The notes under the pieces: generated by a model
Seen by the model: the letters and a program-made list of their open reading frames with translations, nothing else
Told to the model about the DNA's origin: nothing
Database searches by the model: none
Shown here: positions 35,107 through 47,358 of the stretch, one piece after another
How positions within the stretch are numbered: position 1 is the first letter of the stretch
Layout of the letters: every line of letters starts with the position of its first letter
Position numbers and translations under genes: made by a program
DNA from: Armatimonadota bacterium
GTDB lineage: Bacteria; Armatimonadota; HRBIN16
DNA: 64,000 nt
Direction: 5' to 3'
Assembly: GCA_026003175.1 (NCBI GenBank)
Contig: BPGT01000004.1
Location: 124,001 to 188,000 of the forward strand

Positions 35107-35631
35107 CTACACCTTGCGTCGGCGCAACAGGAGCAACCCCAGTCCTGCAGACAAGCCAGCTAGCGACATGGGTTCGGGCACGGGGATGAGCTGCCCTCGG
35201 ATTTCGCCGCCGGGATGAGCAGGGGTGTGGATGTTGATGTAGGTGTTGCCCGCCAGCAAGTCGGCTTCATATGCGGTGGGGAATAACGCTCCCGTGATGA
35301 ACCGCGAGAAAATCACTCCGCTGCCGCTCCACGAAGCGCCGCCGTCCAGATTGTAAATGACGGGCCCGTTTACACCCGGTGCGCCGACGTGGATATGAGC
35401 GCCTACGATATCGCTTTGCGAGATTCCAACCTCGTACACCGCCAGATTGAACAGCTTGGACACGTCATCGTAGCTCATGATCGCTTGTCCATATGCGGAC
35501 GTACTAACAGGTGGAACCTCCTGACTGCCGGTGAGGCTTGCAGTCAGTACCCAAACTGTAGCGCTGGAAGGCAGAGCTACCGCTACGAGCAATGCTGCAA
35601 ACAGCCCGAACCGTAGCGTTATTCGGTACAT
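35107..35631 (-). CDS. CHRD-domain PEP-CTERM protein 2
   Basis: A 174-aa paralogue of the neighbouring protein with the same signal peptide, CHRD motif (TGSQEVPPVSTSAYG, HIHVGAPGVNGPVI) and PEP-CTERM tail (VPEPMSLAGLSAGLGLLLLR). ATG 35631 has AAAGGAGGAAGG upstream. Its own promoter at 35706-35734 probably drives both genes. The function of CHRD domains in such surface proteins is not known. Confidence 0.9.
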   Translation of the reverse strand: MYRITLRFGLFAALLVAVALPSSATVWVLTASLTGSQEVPPVSTSAYGQAIMSYDDVSKLFNLAVYEVGISQSDIVGAHIHVGAPGVNGPVIYNLDGGASWSGSGVIFSRFITGALFPTAYEADLLAGNTYINIHTPAHPGGEIRGQLIPVPEPMSLAGLSAGLGLLLLRRRKV

Positions 35632-35705
35632 ACTCCTTCCTCCTTTCATCGTCATGGACGTGTACAAAACACCTTTCGTGTGAGCTGAGCTCCCACTGTG
35701 CTTTT

Positions 35706-35734
35706 AGTATACACCTCACGTGCAGGGCTGTCAA
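35706..35734 (-). promoter_or_regulatory. Promoter of the CHRD operon
   Basis: TTGACA, 17 bp, TATACT on the minus strand: a near-consensus sigma-70 promoter, unlike the sigma-54 promoter of the exosortase operon. Confidence 0.75.
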
Positions 35735-35822
35735 GCGTTTTTACGGGGCAAGGAAAGATTTTTTTCGGAAAAGTTGCTTTTTTGCGGTCCATCCTCGGGA
35801 TCGGAGTATACCCAGACCGGTA

Positions 35823-36584
35823 TTATCCCTGAAAATACTTCTCCAGCAACCCCTGTGCCCGGGCGATTTCGGCGTCGCTCAGCCGCGCCTGCTGCCACTG
35901 TATACCAAACTCGGCGGCGAAGCCTTCTACCAGCGCACCAGTCAGTTCACCTCGCGAAACCCCCTGCAGAGGCGAGGGGGCAGGCTCGTTCCACGGTTGC
36001 AAGCAACCGTGCAGCACGTCAGGCAATGGCTCGATGGGGATGCTCACCTGTTCCATCACCGTATCCGCCCGCCGGTACTGCGCACCGCCTGCCAGTTTGA
36101 CCCCTTCGGGCGTTGCCAGGTCGCCGGGTAGGGCATACTCGAAACAACCGGCGTGCGAACCTCGCAGGGTGCGGGCGTCGGTGCGAGAGACAGGGCGTGC
36201 GTCGATGCCCAGAAGCCGAAAGCCCTTCGCCAGAGCGTGCACCAGCTGAAGATGCACCTCCAGCACGCGATGTGCCGGGGCGAAAAAGCGCAGAGGGACC
36301 ACTACACACAGCGTCAGATCGTGTCCGTGTAGCACCGCCTTACCACCGGTTAACCTCTGCACCAGCTGGATACCTCGTTCGCGGCACAAAGCGAGGTGCA
36401 GCACTCTCTCCCTCTGCTGAAAACGCCCCAGCGACACGGAGGGTTTTGCCCAGTGATAAAACCGCAGGGTAGGGGGCTGTTCGCCTGCTATGACGGACTC
36501 CAGAACCGCCTCGTCCACTGCCATATTCCATGCTGCATCGCCTGCTTCGTCGCGAATCAATCGCCAGGTTGCCAGCACACGCAC
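35823..36584 (-). CDS. lplA: Lipoate-protein ligase A / octanoyltransferase family
   Basis: A 253-aa BPL/LPL-fold enzyme (LplA/LipM type) that attaches lipoyl or octanoyl groups to carrier proteins such as GcvH. Family motifs are [42 protein letters not shown] (the GG-K active region) and [11 protein letters not shown]. Its start overlaps the gcvPB stop by 28 bp, which ties it to the glycine cleavage system that needs lipoylated GcvH. LplA versus LipM cannot be separated from sequence alone. Confidence 0.8.
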   Translation of the reverse strand: MRVLATWRLIRDEAGDAAWNMAVDEAVLESVIAGEQPPTLRFYHWAKPSVSLGRFQQRERVLHLALCRERGIQLVQRLTGGKAVLHGHDLTLCVVVPLRFFAPAHRVLEVHLQLVHALAKGFRLLGIDARPVSRTDARTLRGSHAGCFEYALPGDLATPEGVKLAGGAQYRRADTVMEQVSIPIEPLPDVLHGCLQPWNEPAPSPLQGVSRGELTGALVEGFAAEFGIQWQQARLSDAEIARAQGLLEKYFQG

Positions 36585-38014
36585 AGCTCCTTCGCCGCCT
36601 TTGCTTCGTCCAGCCGGCGCACTGGGGTGTGATGTGGCGCATCATGGAGCAGTTCAGGGTTGTCGCGTGCCTCTTCGGCAATGCGGTACAGGGCGTCTAC
36701 GAAAGCGTCCAGCGTCTGCATGCTCTCGGTCTCCGTGGGCTCAATCATCAGCGCCTCGGGCACGATCAACGGGAAGTACATGGTGGGCGGATGAAAGCCG
36801 TAATCTATCAGTCGTTTGGCGATGTCTAGCGCACGCACGCCGTACTCCGCTTTGTAACGCTGGGCGGTTAATACGCACTCATGCATGCATGCCCGGTCAT
36901 ACGCGGCGGGGAAGATGCCCTGCAGTCTGACACGTAGATAGTTGGCATTGAGCACGGCGTGCTCGGCGACGGCACGCAGTCCATCCGGTCCAAGCGTGCG
37001 GATGTAGGCGTAGGCGCGTAGCGCATTCAAGAAGTTGCCATAAAACGAGTGAATGCGCCCGATGCTGTGCGGACGGTCGTACTGCAGTGCGAAACTGCCG
37101 TCAGTGCGGCGGGTGACCACCGGCACGGGCAAGAACGGCTCCAAAAAGGCTTTGACCGCAATGGCGCCTGCGCCCGGGCCGCCTCCGCCATGTGGTGTGG
37201 AGAAGGTCTTGTGGAGATTGAAGTGCACGGCATCGAAGCCCATATCGCCCGGTCGCGCGATGCCCAGCAAGGCGTTCATGTTCGCGCCGTCGCAGTACAC
37301 CAGCCCGCCTGCCTGGTGCACTGCCTCGCACACCTCACGCACCTGCGTCTCGAACAGCCCCAGCGTGTTGGGGTTGGTCAGCATCAACCCGACGGTATCC
37401 GGTCCCACCGCCTCGCGCAACGCTTTCAGGTCGATGCATCCACGCTCGTCGGAGGGAAGAGTCCGCACCGTAAAGCCGCAGGATGCCGCGGACGCCGGGT
37501 TCGTGCCGTGTGCCGAATCGGGCACCAGCACCACTTTACGTTGCGTCGCCTCGCCTCGGCTGGCATGGTACGCCTTGAAAATCATCAGGCTGAGGATTTC
37601 GCCATGTGCGCCCGCCGCGGGTTGCAGGGTAACTGCCTCCATGCCCGCGATCTCGCCCAGATACTGTTGCAATTCCCACAGCAGTTGCAAAGCGCCCTGC
37701 ACGGTGGACTCGGGTTGCAGCGGGTGCAGCTGGGTGAAGTTCGGTAGGGAAGCCACCTTTTCGTGCACACGCGGATTGTACTTCATGGTGCACGAGCCGA
37801 GCGGATAGAACCCCACCTCGATACCGTAATTACGCTGAGAAAGACGCACGAAGTGCCGAACGACATCCAGTTCGCTCACTTCAGGAAGGGGCAGGTCTTC
37901 GCGCAGGTTTTCTGCACCCAGCAACTCCTGCACCGGGCGTTCCGGTACGTCACACTCTGGCAGGTTCACCCCACACCTGCCCGGTGAGGAGATTTCATAT
38001 ATCAGAGGTTCCAT
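36557..38014 (-). CDS. gcvPB: Glycine dehydrogenase (decarboxylating), subunit 2
   Basis: A 485-aa subunit of the split P-protein of the glycine cleavage system. The PLP-lysine is in [16 protein letters not shown] and the N-terminal segment [14 protein letters not shown] is diagnostic. gcvPA, gcvH and gcvT are not in the window, so the pathway genes are scattered. No glycine riboswitch is seen upstream. Confidence 0.95.
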   Translation of the reverse strand: MEPLIYEISSPGRCGVNLPECDVPERPVQELLGAENLREDLPLPEVSELDVVRHFVRLSQRNYGIEVGFYPLGSCTMKYNPRVHEKVASLPNFTQLHPLQPESTVQGALQLLWELQQYLGEIAGMEAVTLQPAAGAHGEILSLMIFKAYHASRGEATQRKVVLVPDSAHGTNPASAASCGFTVRTLPSDERGCIDLKALREAVGPDTVGLMLTNPNTLGLFETQVREVCEAVHQAGGLVYCDGANMNALLGIARPGDMGFDAVHFNLHKTFSTPHGGGGPGAGAIAVKAFLEPFLPVPVVTRRTDGSFALQYDRPHSIGRIHSFYGNFLNALRAYAYIRTLGPDGLRAVAEHAVLNANYLRVRLQGIFPAAYDRACMHECVLTAQRYKAEYGVRALDIAKRLIDYGFHPPTMYFPLIVPEALMIEPTETESMQTLDAFVDALYRIAEEARDNPELLHDAPHHTPVRRLDEAKAAKELCVCWQPGD

Positions 38015-38082
38015 TGCCTGCTCCGTTGATGCAAGATGCTACCGCTTTATGATAACACAGTGCACACGGAGAAGGCAACGGT

Positions 38083-38472
38083 TTACGGCTCGAACGGTGG
38101 CGGTGGAGGTGAAATGCGCGTCTCCTCCGTCTGTGCCACGTTGCCTGCACGGTCTTGCGCTTTTACTTGCACCCGCGCGGTAGGGTCGGCGATGGTGATG
38201 CGATAGGTGCTGGTGCCTGAGACCGGCTGCATCTCCACCTCGCTCTGCGAAGCGTTCAACCCCTTGCGCACCACCCATGCCCGCAGCACGCCCGTGTCGG
38301 CATCCACGATATCCGCCTGCACCACCAGCACATCGCCCTCGTAGCGCGTTTGCAGGTTGCTGATGGCAGGAGGCGTGTTGTCCGATACGCCGCCGCCTCC
38401 ACCCCCGCCACATGCGGCAAGCAGGCAGGTTGCCAGCACACACAGCCCGAAAAACGCCCTCAACCTTTGCAT
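38083..38472 (-). CDS. Small lipoprotein with an Ig-like region
   Basis: A 129-aa lipoprotein with lipobox LLAAC and a glycine run after the cysteine (a flexible tether), followed by a beta-rich domain (NTPPAISNLQTRYEGDVLVV, DRAGNVAQTEETRIS) typical of extracellular Ig-like proteins. ATG 38472 follows GGAGGAG by 8 bp. It starts 12 bp after the giant protein's stop and likely belongs to the same operon. Confidence 0.7.
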   Translation of the reverse strand: MQRLRAFFGLCVLATCLLAACGGGGGGGVSDNTPPAISNLQTRYEGDVLVVQADIVDADTGVLRAWVVRKGLNASQSEVEMQPVSGTSTYRITIADPTARVQVKAQDRAGNVAQTEETRISPPPPPFEP

Positions 38473-38484
38473 TGCCACTCCTCC

Positions 38485-40080
38485 TTACCGCGTCAGTACG
38501 ATGGGCACGCTCACCCGTGCTACCTGACCGTCCGCACCCATTGCCTTCACTTCCACCATGTATGCCCCGGCGGGCAAAGCCACACCGCTGGCGTCGCGAC
38601 CGTCCCAGCTCACCTGTTGCACGCCTGCGGAGCGCGTCACCGTCTGCATCAGCTTGCGCACAGGTCTGCCTGCAGCCAGCACGGTGACCTCTACCTGCGC
38701 ACCCGCGTTCACGTTGAAGGCTATGGTGTAGCTACCCTGCGACCGCCCGCCGCTCACGCGCACGCCCGTGATGCGCAGCAGGTCACCTGCGGGCAGCAGT
38801 TCCACGCGGAAGCGGTACACGCCGCCTTGCCTGCTCACGGCGAAGGTATACGAGCTGGTGTGGCGCAGGAACTTGCGCTCGCCCGTTTGCAGATCGACCA
38901 GCACCGGGTTCACCCCTCGTGGTGCGCGGTGCACGTCCTGCCACCAGAGAGTAGCGCGTTCGTCTTCGCCGGGCGGTACACGCACCTCGATATCCCACAC
39001 CTCGCCGGCGATGCGCGCGCCGCTGCGCAGGTCTGCAGCCAGAGGCTGTCCGTTACGAACCGCCACTATCTGTACACCCTCCACTGCGCCGGGTGGTAGA
39101 GGTGGTATGCCCACGCTCAAGCCTCGCCCATTGGGCATAGAGCCGATAATCGCCTCACTGGTGCTGCCGTTTACCCTAGCTCGCAACGCGAGGCTCCACG
39201 ATCCGGCAGGTATAGTGCCCCGCTTGCGGGTAATCTCGGCGGCGATACCTTGAGGCACAGGCAAAATCAGCTCGCATGGCTGATATGCGAACACCCACGC
39301 GCCCGACCATGCTGGTAGCGTCTCGTCCACATTGGGTAGCGGCACACCTGCACTGTAAACCAGTCGGTAAGCGCTACCATCCCATCGCCAAGCGTAACTT
39401 TCCACCCACCCCTGTGTCTCCGCCTGCGCCAGAGGCAGCTCCACATTGTCTTTGCGCACGCGAACCGCATTAACATCCCACAGCACCGGCTCAGTGTAGG
39501 GGTTGCCTATCATATTCCAGCCGGGACGTAGGGTAATTGCGTAAGGTTGGAACTCCACAGCGGGCACATCGAGGGTAACAGGTGTGCTGCGTTGCAGCTT
39601 CATCCAGTATCCCGCGCCGCGCCGTGCTGTACTGGCGTATGGGTAAGGGAATAGCTCATACTTGCTGTTGCCCGGCTTATCAGGGTTCCAGCGAGCAGCT
39701 TGCCCTTGTTCCAGCAACGTTGCCATCGGCGTCTCCTGACTCATCACAGGCAGCGCCACTAGCTGCAAGCCTGCTGGCAGTACCGCAGACCGTATCTGGC
39801 TGATAGATTGGGTAGACGCTGCCAGAACCTGCTGACTGTTGGTGTCAGGATATACCGTGTTCCCGTTAGCATCCTGTAAGGCGGGGACGTTGCCGGTCGG
39901 GTCTATTTGCAAAGTGGCTTGCCCTCCTCCCTGCCGCCCGAAGGAGGTTACTTGCACATCCTTGTAAAACACTAGGTGTCCTCTGCCTTCCGAATCCCTC
40001 CAGCTGACGAACAGGTCTGTCGTGGTTACATCGGGGTAAAGGGGGTACCAGCTGGATCCGGTAGCTACGAGGTGTATCAC
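38485..40080 (-). pseudogene. Giant secreted protein, C-terminal part (after frameshift 3)
   Basis: The last about 530 residues of a protein that would be about 2,930 aa. They contain a long beta-rich part with repeated LRPGWNMIGNPYTEPV and VALPVMSQETPM-type segments, and a C-terminal FlgD-like Ig domain (WDGRDASGVALPAGAYMVEV). A frameshift near 40050-40080 separates it from the previous part. GTG 40080 has a stop directly before it and no ribosome site, so it is not a separate gene. Confidence 0.75.
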
Positions 40081-43000
40081 CTAGCATACCAACGTAGCAT
40101 ACGCGACTGCTGGTTCCCGGTTTACCCAAGGTCAGATTCGCATATAGACCAAAGTCGTTGACTACTTCACGCGGGCTGAGGAAACCTGCTCTTCGACCAC
40201 TTTCATCAGATAGCAAGATGCCTACCCCACTTGTGGCTACAGCGACGAAGTGGAATCGTGAGGTGAGATATGGATTATTATTACTCGGCTGTTGACGTAT
40301 CTTAGGAGGTATCCAGTAGGAAGGTCTTCCGTTTTCGAAATCCCACCGATCACCATGAGCCGAGTAGTCAAATTCGCCCAGATTGGCGGCTCTCCACTGT
40401 TGCAGGTCGAAAGTGCGCATATCCTGGTCATACCATGGGTCAATGACTATACCGTTAATGTCGGGACGAATGGACAGGTCATCCCTAAATGGTGTGGCTG
40501 CCCCCACACGTTCTAACTCGCTTCTGTCGATTACCATCACAGCGTGATGCCCAAAACTAAAACCCTGAACAGGATAATATAGCAGCCTGGGTTTTCCGTT
40601 CTCATCTAGCAAACATTTTGACAGAGCAGGGTCCTTTTTTTCCAGTTCGAGTAAGTAATCAATAACCCTCTTCTGGTATCCGCCGCAAGTATATGCACCT
40701 ATTTCATCAGACTGAAGCAAAGTTAACAAGTCAGAAGCATTGACAATGGTTCCAGGCACTGAATAAACGTCCTGTATGGGTGCCTCTTCTATAGGTACTC
40801 CTATCTTGGAAGCAGCCCATGGGTTGGTTGTAACAGTCGCCGGGTTGTACCAAGGTCGCCCATCATTATCGGTAGTACTGGATAGCAAAGCTTGCTCGAG
40901 TTTTCCTAGACAAGGGTCGTTGTGCTGCTTAAAGAAAGGTTGGTTTTGGGCGATACGTAGAGCCTCTTCCTCGCTTTCAGCAGCGACATACTGCACCATC
41001 CGCTTAGCAAAGATGACCAGCTTGACGTTTGCCACCTGCAGAAAGTGTCCGCCATTGGGCAGATTCCAGCTCATCGTCACGGTGTTCACTGTCGGGAAAT
41101 CACCCAGCTTCAAATACTTCGCTGGCACATCAAAGGTATACAGCCCGTTGGGTACCGTATTCTCCAGTTTACCCACCAGATAACCATTCACGTAGAAGTA
41201 AGCACTCTGGGGGGCGATCTGATCCCAGGACCATCCCTTAGCAGGACGCATATCCACCAGCAGGAAGGGATCGCCCGGCTCGTTGGGCTGCACCGAGAAG
41301 GGGATGTCAATGCGTCCCTGATTGCTGCAAGATGCCACCTGGTTCAGGTATTCCAGGATGCGGTTGTCCAGTTGCACGGCATACAGCTGCTTGCCCGCTG
41401 GCGGGGTGAAGTCTACGTTGAATAGCTCCGCCCGAACCCGATTGGCGTTGTCCACTACGCGCACGCTGCCTTGTCGCTGCCGATGCAGTTGCTGGCGCGC
41501 CTCAGGGATATCCAACAACACCGCTCGTCCAGGAGCAAGGCGCGATTGAATCTCCGGATAACGGCTAATCTGGATAGCAAAGGTTGGTTGAATGTGCACC
41601 GTTATCGACTCGTAGGGTCTGAGACGGAAACCCTGCAGTTCTTTATCCAGCGCCACCTGACCCTGTAGCGACTCACTCAATTGCAGCGTGAGCCCTGCTA
41701 CTGGCTTATTGCGCCGATTGACAACACGGATGGTCTTCTGGAGCGTGACGGGGTCAGTGCCCAGGTCCTGCACCTCAATGTCTACCGTGTCGTCTACAGT
41801 AACCTGCACAGGCACCTCATCTATGGAAGCATCCGCACCTTCCCCGCTATGCAGGCGGGCAACGAAGGTGTACTGGTTTCGCGTAGCGGTCTGAAAGTGC
41901 AGAGCGAGGGTTACATCGCGCGTACTGTTCGCGTCCAGATTTATCGGCACATCTCCACCTGCGCCGATGAAGCCTGCGGGAACGTCCTCGTATGGATTAA
42001 CCAGCTCCACCCGAGCTGTTTGCGGATTACTAGACAGGTTGCGCACTTGCAGCCGCACTCGCTGATCAAAGTCCTTGTCGACAGTGAACCGGTATTCTCT
42101 CTGTGCAAAGGCCACTGCTTCGGTAACGCTAAGCCCACGCTCTTCGCTCTGGGCGGTACCCTGCGGCGTACGGCTCACCACATAAAAGCGATAGGTTTTG
42201 CCGCGCTGCAATCCGTCTACCCGCACCTGATGTTCGGTGCCGTCTGCTCCCGTGAAGGAACGGTAGCTTGTTTCGTCCTCTGCACGCAAAAACACCTCGC
42301 TGCTGGAGAACACATCGGTACGCCATGTGAACACCACGCTGGTGTTGCCCGTGCGCGTGCCACTAGCAGGCAACAAGTCCTCAATCTGTGGCTCGCGGGT
42401 AACCTCTAGCGAGGCAGAGCGTTCCGTCACCACGGTGTCATCTTCGTTGGTAAGACGCAGGGTAAACTCGTGTACGCCAGCGGAGGAGTCGGCGGGTACC
42501 TGCACTTGCAGAACATGCTGCGAACTTGCCCACGGTTGCAGGGTTACTGCTGCAGGCTGCAAGGATATCTGCAAGCCGTCCAATCCCAACACCTGCAGAC
42601 GCAAGGCACGTGACTGGTTACTGCGGTTGCGCACCGTAATGCGGTATGACGCGGTTGCACCAACTGCCACACGCAGGCTCAATGGCTGTATCTGTGGTTG
42701 CACCTCGGAACGAACAACAACGCGCACAGGCATCTCGCGCGAGAGCGCATTGTTGGTTTCGTCCGATTCGGGTACGTTGTCTGTGGAGTCCACTGCCGCC
42801 CGAACAGTGAGGCTGTCGGCACGGAAGGCGTTCCAGGTGAAGTCCAGGTCGCGGCTCTGTCCGGCTGCCAGGCTATCTATCTGCCGTTGACCGACCCAAA
42901 CGTCGTTGACAAAGAGAGTAACCTCGACTGGCAGGTGCACGTCTCCGCTGCCGACATTGCGCACGCGCACCCGTGTCGTTACCGAGTCACCCTCTATCAG

Positions 43001-43459
43001 CTGCGAGGGCAAGGAATCACTGATTTGCTCCACCACAAGGTCTACAGGTTGCACCTGCATCGGCACGGTTACCTGCATCGTATTGTTTTGTTCATTTACC
43101 TCCCAGGGATGCTTTGCCAGTCTAATACGGACAACGTGCGCCGCACCGGGCAAAGCTTGCCATGTGAACTCCGCCTGTTTCTCCTCTCCAGAACGCAGAC
43201 TGACCGTTTGAACGCCAATGTACCGACCATCCACGTAGGCTGCAACCTGCAGATCGGTCAACCCATCATATACACCGCCCACGCTGGCCACCGAGGTGCG
43301 AATAGTGACCGGGTCCCCTACGTTCAAATTGGTTGTCGGCGATACCTGGATATCGGTAACCGCAAAGTCTGGGGCAGATAAGCGTGTAGCCATCGGCTTG
43401 CGCAGGGTGTTGTTGCTCTCGTTCGATTCGGGCAGCCAGTCCGCTGAGTCGACCGTCAC
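39866..43459 (-). pseudogene. Giant secreted protein, CARDB repeats and C-H-D protease-like region
   Basis: A long open part of the same protein. It starts with CARDB/APHP-type repeats (WLPESNESNNTL, VPESDETNNALS) and a fibronectin-like unit. Later it holds a papain/transglutaminase-like set C...H...D: TCGGYQKRVIDYL, FGHHAVMVIDRS, VIDPWYDQD. The frame is separated by indels at about 43470-43500 and 40050-40080 from its neighbours. The true start is not here; the first in-frame GTG lies inside a repeat. Confidence 0.75.
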
Positions 43460-43472
43460 CGTTACTTCCGGA

Positions 43473-44792
43473 TTATCTATCGGGTGAGCCGCCCAGGGTA
43501 TCTGTACCGTCTGTGACGCGCCTCGGCTGCAGTACGCCCACCAGCTGCTGAACTGCTACTATCTCACTGCCGATGGATAGGGATACAGGTATTCGCTGTT
43601 GCTGTCCGCCCCACGCTACAATGCCATACCGTCCCTCACCACGGTTGCGCACAGTGACGTTGAAGGTAACCGTCTGCCCCACGCGAAACTCCTGTGGCGT
43701 CCAGGTAACATCTACCACCTCTAGGTCCGGTAACCTCCATTGAGGAATAGGAGCCGTTTTCTCATTGTCCTGTTCATTAGGCTCCAGCAATGCATTATTG
43801 ACGTCTGCTACCACGCGTAGCTGCGATCTGCCAATGAGATTGCGTAAGGGAGTATATACCTCTATCTGCTGCTGCTCGCGCCCGGCAAGTGCAATGGTAC
43901 TCCCTGCTATATAACTTCCGTCGGCAAAGATTCCGACAGCGATGATTCCGGTTCCTACATCGCTGTTGTTGCGCACGGACACGCGCACGGGTACTTGTCC
44001 CGTCAAAGGATATTCGCCTACGACCAGGTCAAGATCCGCAGCCGAGGGTAGCTGAACCGATTCGACAGCCACATCTGCCGTGGGCACGTCCACTGCCACA
44101 GAACGAACGTTGTTGTCCCGCTGCGGATCAGCAGTTTGCTCATCGGGATCTACCACCACCTTCACCTCGCGCGTCCCCGCACGCACTTCCCAGCTCGCTT
44201 GTACCACGACAGGCGCTGAGCGACTAATTCGGGCGACAGTCTGGGTACTAATCAGGGTACCGTTCACCAAGAACTGCACCTTGACATTGCGTGCAGTGCC
44301 GCCGTTGTTTGCAAGTTCGGCAAGTGCTGTTTGCCAAGTGCCTGCCTGCATGGGCTGGGCGAAGGTAAGACTGCGTACCTCTAGTTCCGGCGCGAGCGGC
44401 TGAGGCAAAGGTACAGCACGTGTGTTGTTATCTTCGTTATTCTCGAGTATCTGGTTTGCAGGGTCTACCACCGCTCGCAGCTGGCTCGATCCGGGGGTAA
44501 AGGTAAAGTGTTGGCTCACTTCCATCTCCTCGCCAGTACCCAAATTGGGCAGAGGCGAAGGCTCGTTGTAAATGAGGCGGTCATCCACATAGAACGCTAC
44601 TACGAAATTGCCCTTGAGGGGTGCCCCGTTATTGCGCACTTTGGCGGTGGCGCGTACGGTATCGCCCTCATCAGGTTGCGCCGGGGCGAAGGTAAGGTCT
44701 ACTATTTCCAGGTCGGGTACCCGCGATGGAAGGTGTGTTCTGGACGACTTCGTTGTTGTCCTCCGCGCTTTCCTGGATGCTGTTATCCGCAT
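43473..44792 (-). pseudogene. Giant secreted protein, CARDB repeats (between frameshifts 1 and 2)
   Basis: About 400 residues of tandem CARDB domains (DLEIVDLTFAPAQPDEGDTV, ILENNEDNNTRAV, ALLEPNEQDNEKTA). CARDB domains are adhesion modules of secreted or surface proteins. The correct reading enters near 44720 from the N-terminal part and leaves near 43500. The first 25 residues of the open frame are not homologous and have no ribosome site. Confidence 0.75.
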
Positions 44793-47283
44793 CTACCTTA
44801 ACTCGCACCTGTGTCTGTCCTGACACAGCAGTGAAGGTCGCGGCAACCGTCTCCTGCGCCCCCGCGCGTAAACCATTGATGGTGCTACGGACAGTCTGGC
44901 CCGCGTACTCCATTAGGACGCTGAATGGACGAGCTACTCCTCCTCCCACGTTGCGCACCAAACCACGTACGCTAAACTCCTCACCGTGTACCAGACCCGT
45001 CTGCGGTTGAACCTGCACCTCTGCCACCGCGAGGTCGGGAAGACTGAGATCAGGGAAGGGAACGGTCATGGTGTTGTTGGTACGGATAGGATCGTTGATC
45101 TGTTGTCCCGGGTCTATCGTTGCTTGCAACACACGTCCACTACCAGCGTGCGCCACGAGTCGGGCTACTGCCGTTGACGATTCGCCGGAAGCGAGGCTTA
45201 AACGCCTCACAGACGCATCTACACTTTGGTCTCCAAGTATGAAACGTACCACAGGAGCTACTGTCGAGGCGGGTCCAGCGTTGAACACTTCTGCTTCTAC
45301 TTGTAATGTGACACCTTCCATCAGGTCCTCAGGTGCTGAGGGGCTAAAGCGCAATGAGCGAATCTGAAGGTCAGAGCTACCTTCCGGCAGACTGTGTATC
45401 ATCGTATACAACCCACCTACACCAGCTGCCACGTACACAATATCTCCGGAGGCGACCGCTTCGCGGGCAGGTCCTTCCCACACCGCGACGGGAGCGAAAG
45501 CCGGCAGACGCGACAGGTCAAACGCCGTCAGGGACTGCCCATCGCTGACGTACGCCATGTTGCCGCTGATGCGCACGCGCGGAGAAGCCATCGCGGTGCG
45601 AGGATTGTCCCAATTGGCCACAACGCGCGGCTGCGATGGGTCGGAAATATCTACCACCACCGCATCGCCGCTACTGAGCATCACGATAGCCACACTGCCC
45701 GAAGCATCTACGTCGGCGACATACGAAGAAGAAGCCACACTAACCTGCCCGCGAAGGACAGGTGCAGCCGGATTCGAGAAGTCGTACACCCGCAGCACCC
45801 GGTCATAATCGGCACTTAACAGTAAGCCTCCAGTCACAGCCACTCCCACAGGATAGTCTGACCAGCTGCTGCTCTTACGGTATACCCGAACCGGCGCCAG
45901 ACGATTGCTGATGTCCACCACATCGAAACCACCCAGATGCGCTACCACCAGCCAGCTACCTTGCAAAGCGATGCCAGATACGTTGGTGTTGGGTGTATAG
46001 TGGCTGAGAATGGAAGGATAACGAGGGTTACTCACGTCAAGGAGTGTCACCATGCCGATATAATAAGAGACCACCGCCAAACCACTCTGCACCCGCACGC
46101 GAGGACCGTTGCTCGGGGCGTCAGGCAGAGGTAAAGTGGCTACCCCCATGATGTTGGAGGGGTTGTTCACATCGTACACGCCAAACAACCCCTCTTCTGC
46201 AGTGAAAGCAAACCCCGAGCCATACGCTACCGCCTGAGGCACTCTTTCCAGAAACGCCACCACCGATGTGGGGTGGGTGCGGTTCGTAATATCCCAGATG
46301 TCGAGGCGGGCAAGCCTGTAGCTGACCGCACGGTTCGCGCCGATATTTGCGCCCCCTATCATACCATCCAGCGAGCCGCGGATACCGGGAGAAGCGGGAT
46401 TGGAGATGTCGATGACGAGGCTATAACCCGAGAAGTCCATAATGGGCATATACAGGTAGTTGTCTACCCGGACAAGCGGAAAGGTGGGATTATTTCCCTC
46501 GGACACCTCGGCGACGACGTTCATGCTGGCAGGATTAGAGATGTCGATAACGCGCATACCCCCCTGAATACCACCAACCCACTCTCCTGCAGCCACAAAG
46601 GCGTAGTTACCGGATACATGCACGGAACGTACCACGCCCAGATTACCCAGGATGCCCAATCGCTGCGGATTATCGGGCTGTGAGATGTCCCAGACGCTCA
46701 ACCCCGACGGACCCTCGCAGAGGTACAGGCGATTGCCTACCACAGTGCCTCCGTCGCCAGCCAGAGGGCTTGTCAAAGAAACGGTACGAATCAACCGGGG
46801 AGAGGCAGGATTGCTTAGATCCAACACCTGCAGCTGTTCTCCACTGCTCACATAGCCGAGGTTGCCATGCACGATGAGCCCGTCGTAGCTGGTGTTGCCA
46901 TAACTACCTACCACGCGCAAGGATGCAGGATTGGAAACATCCAGGATCTTTATCGCACCCCCGGGCAAGCCTTTGCGTGCGGTTAACACGTAGGCGTAGT
47001 TGCCCGCTAACACCACCTGATAGCCGAATACGTCCGGTGAATCCGTCCGGATGCGTCCCACTGGTTGCCCGTTGGTCATGTCGAACACGGATAGCAGGTA
47101 TCCTTCGCCTGTAGCATAAACGTAGTTGTCGCGCACTGCCACGGCATCGAAAGAGCCACCCGGCAACTGCCCCAGAGTTTGAAAGTTGATCTGCGCTTGC
47201 ACCGGAACAAGGCAACAGGTGAAGAGTAACAAGAGTACCCCGTACGTGAACCCTGCAGATAGTTTGTGCACTTTCCCAAGCAC
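44671..47283 (-). pseudogene. Giant secreted protein, signal peptide and LVIVD propeller (before frameshift 1)
   Basis: The true N-terminus of the protein. GTG 47283 has AGGAGG 6 bp upstream, followed by a signal peptide (VLLLLFTCCLVPVQA). About 600 residues of LVIVD-type beta-propeller repeats follow (VLDLSNPASPRLI, VIDISNPASMNVV, VFDMTNGQPVG) and then two CARDB domains. Near 44720 an indel shifts the frame. The combined domain plan suggests a large cell-surface or secreted adhesion protein. Confidence 0.8.
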
Positions 47284-47358
47284 TGGCAACCTCCTAAACA
47301 CGGTTTTGTGGCTTGATTGAACCTTCTTGTTTTAATACAGACCTATGTACACCGCCGG

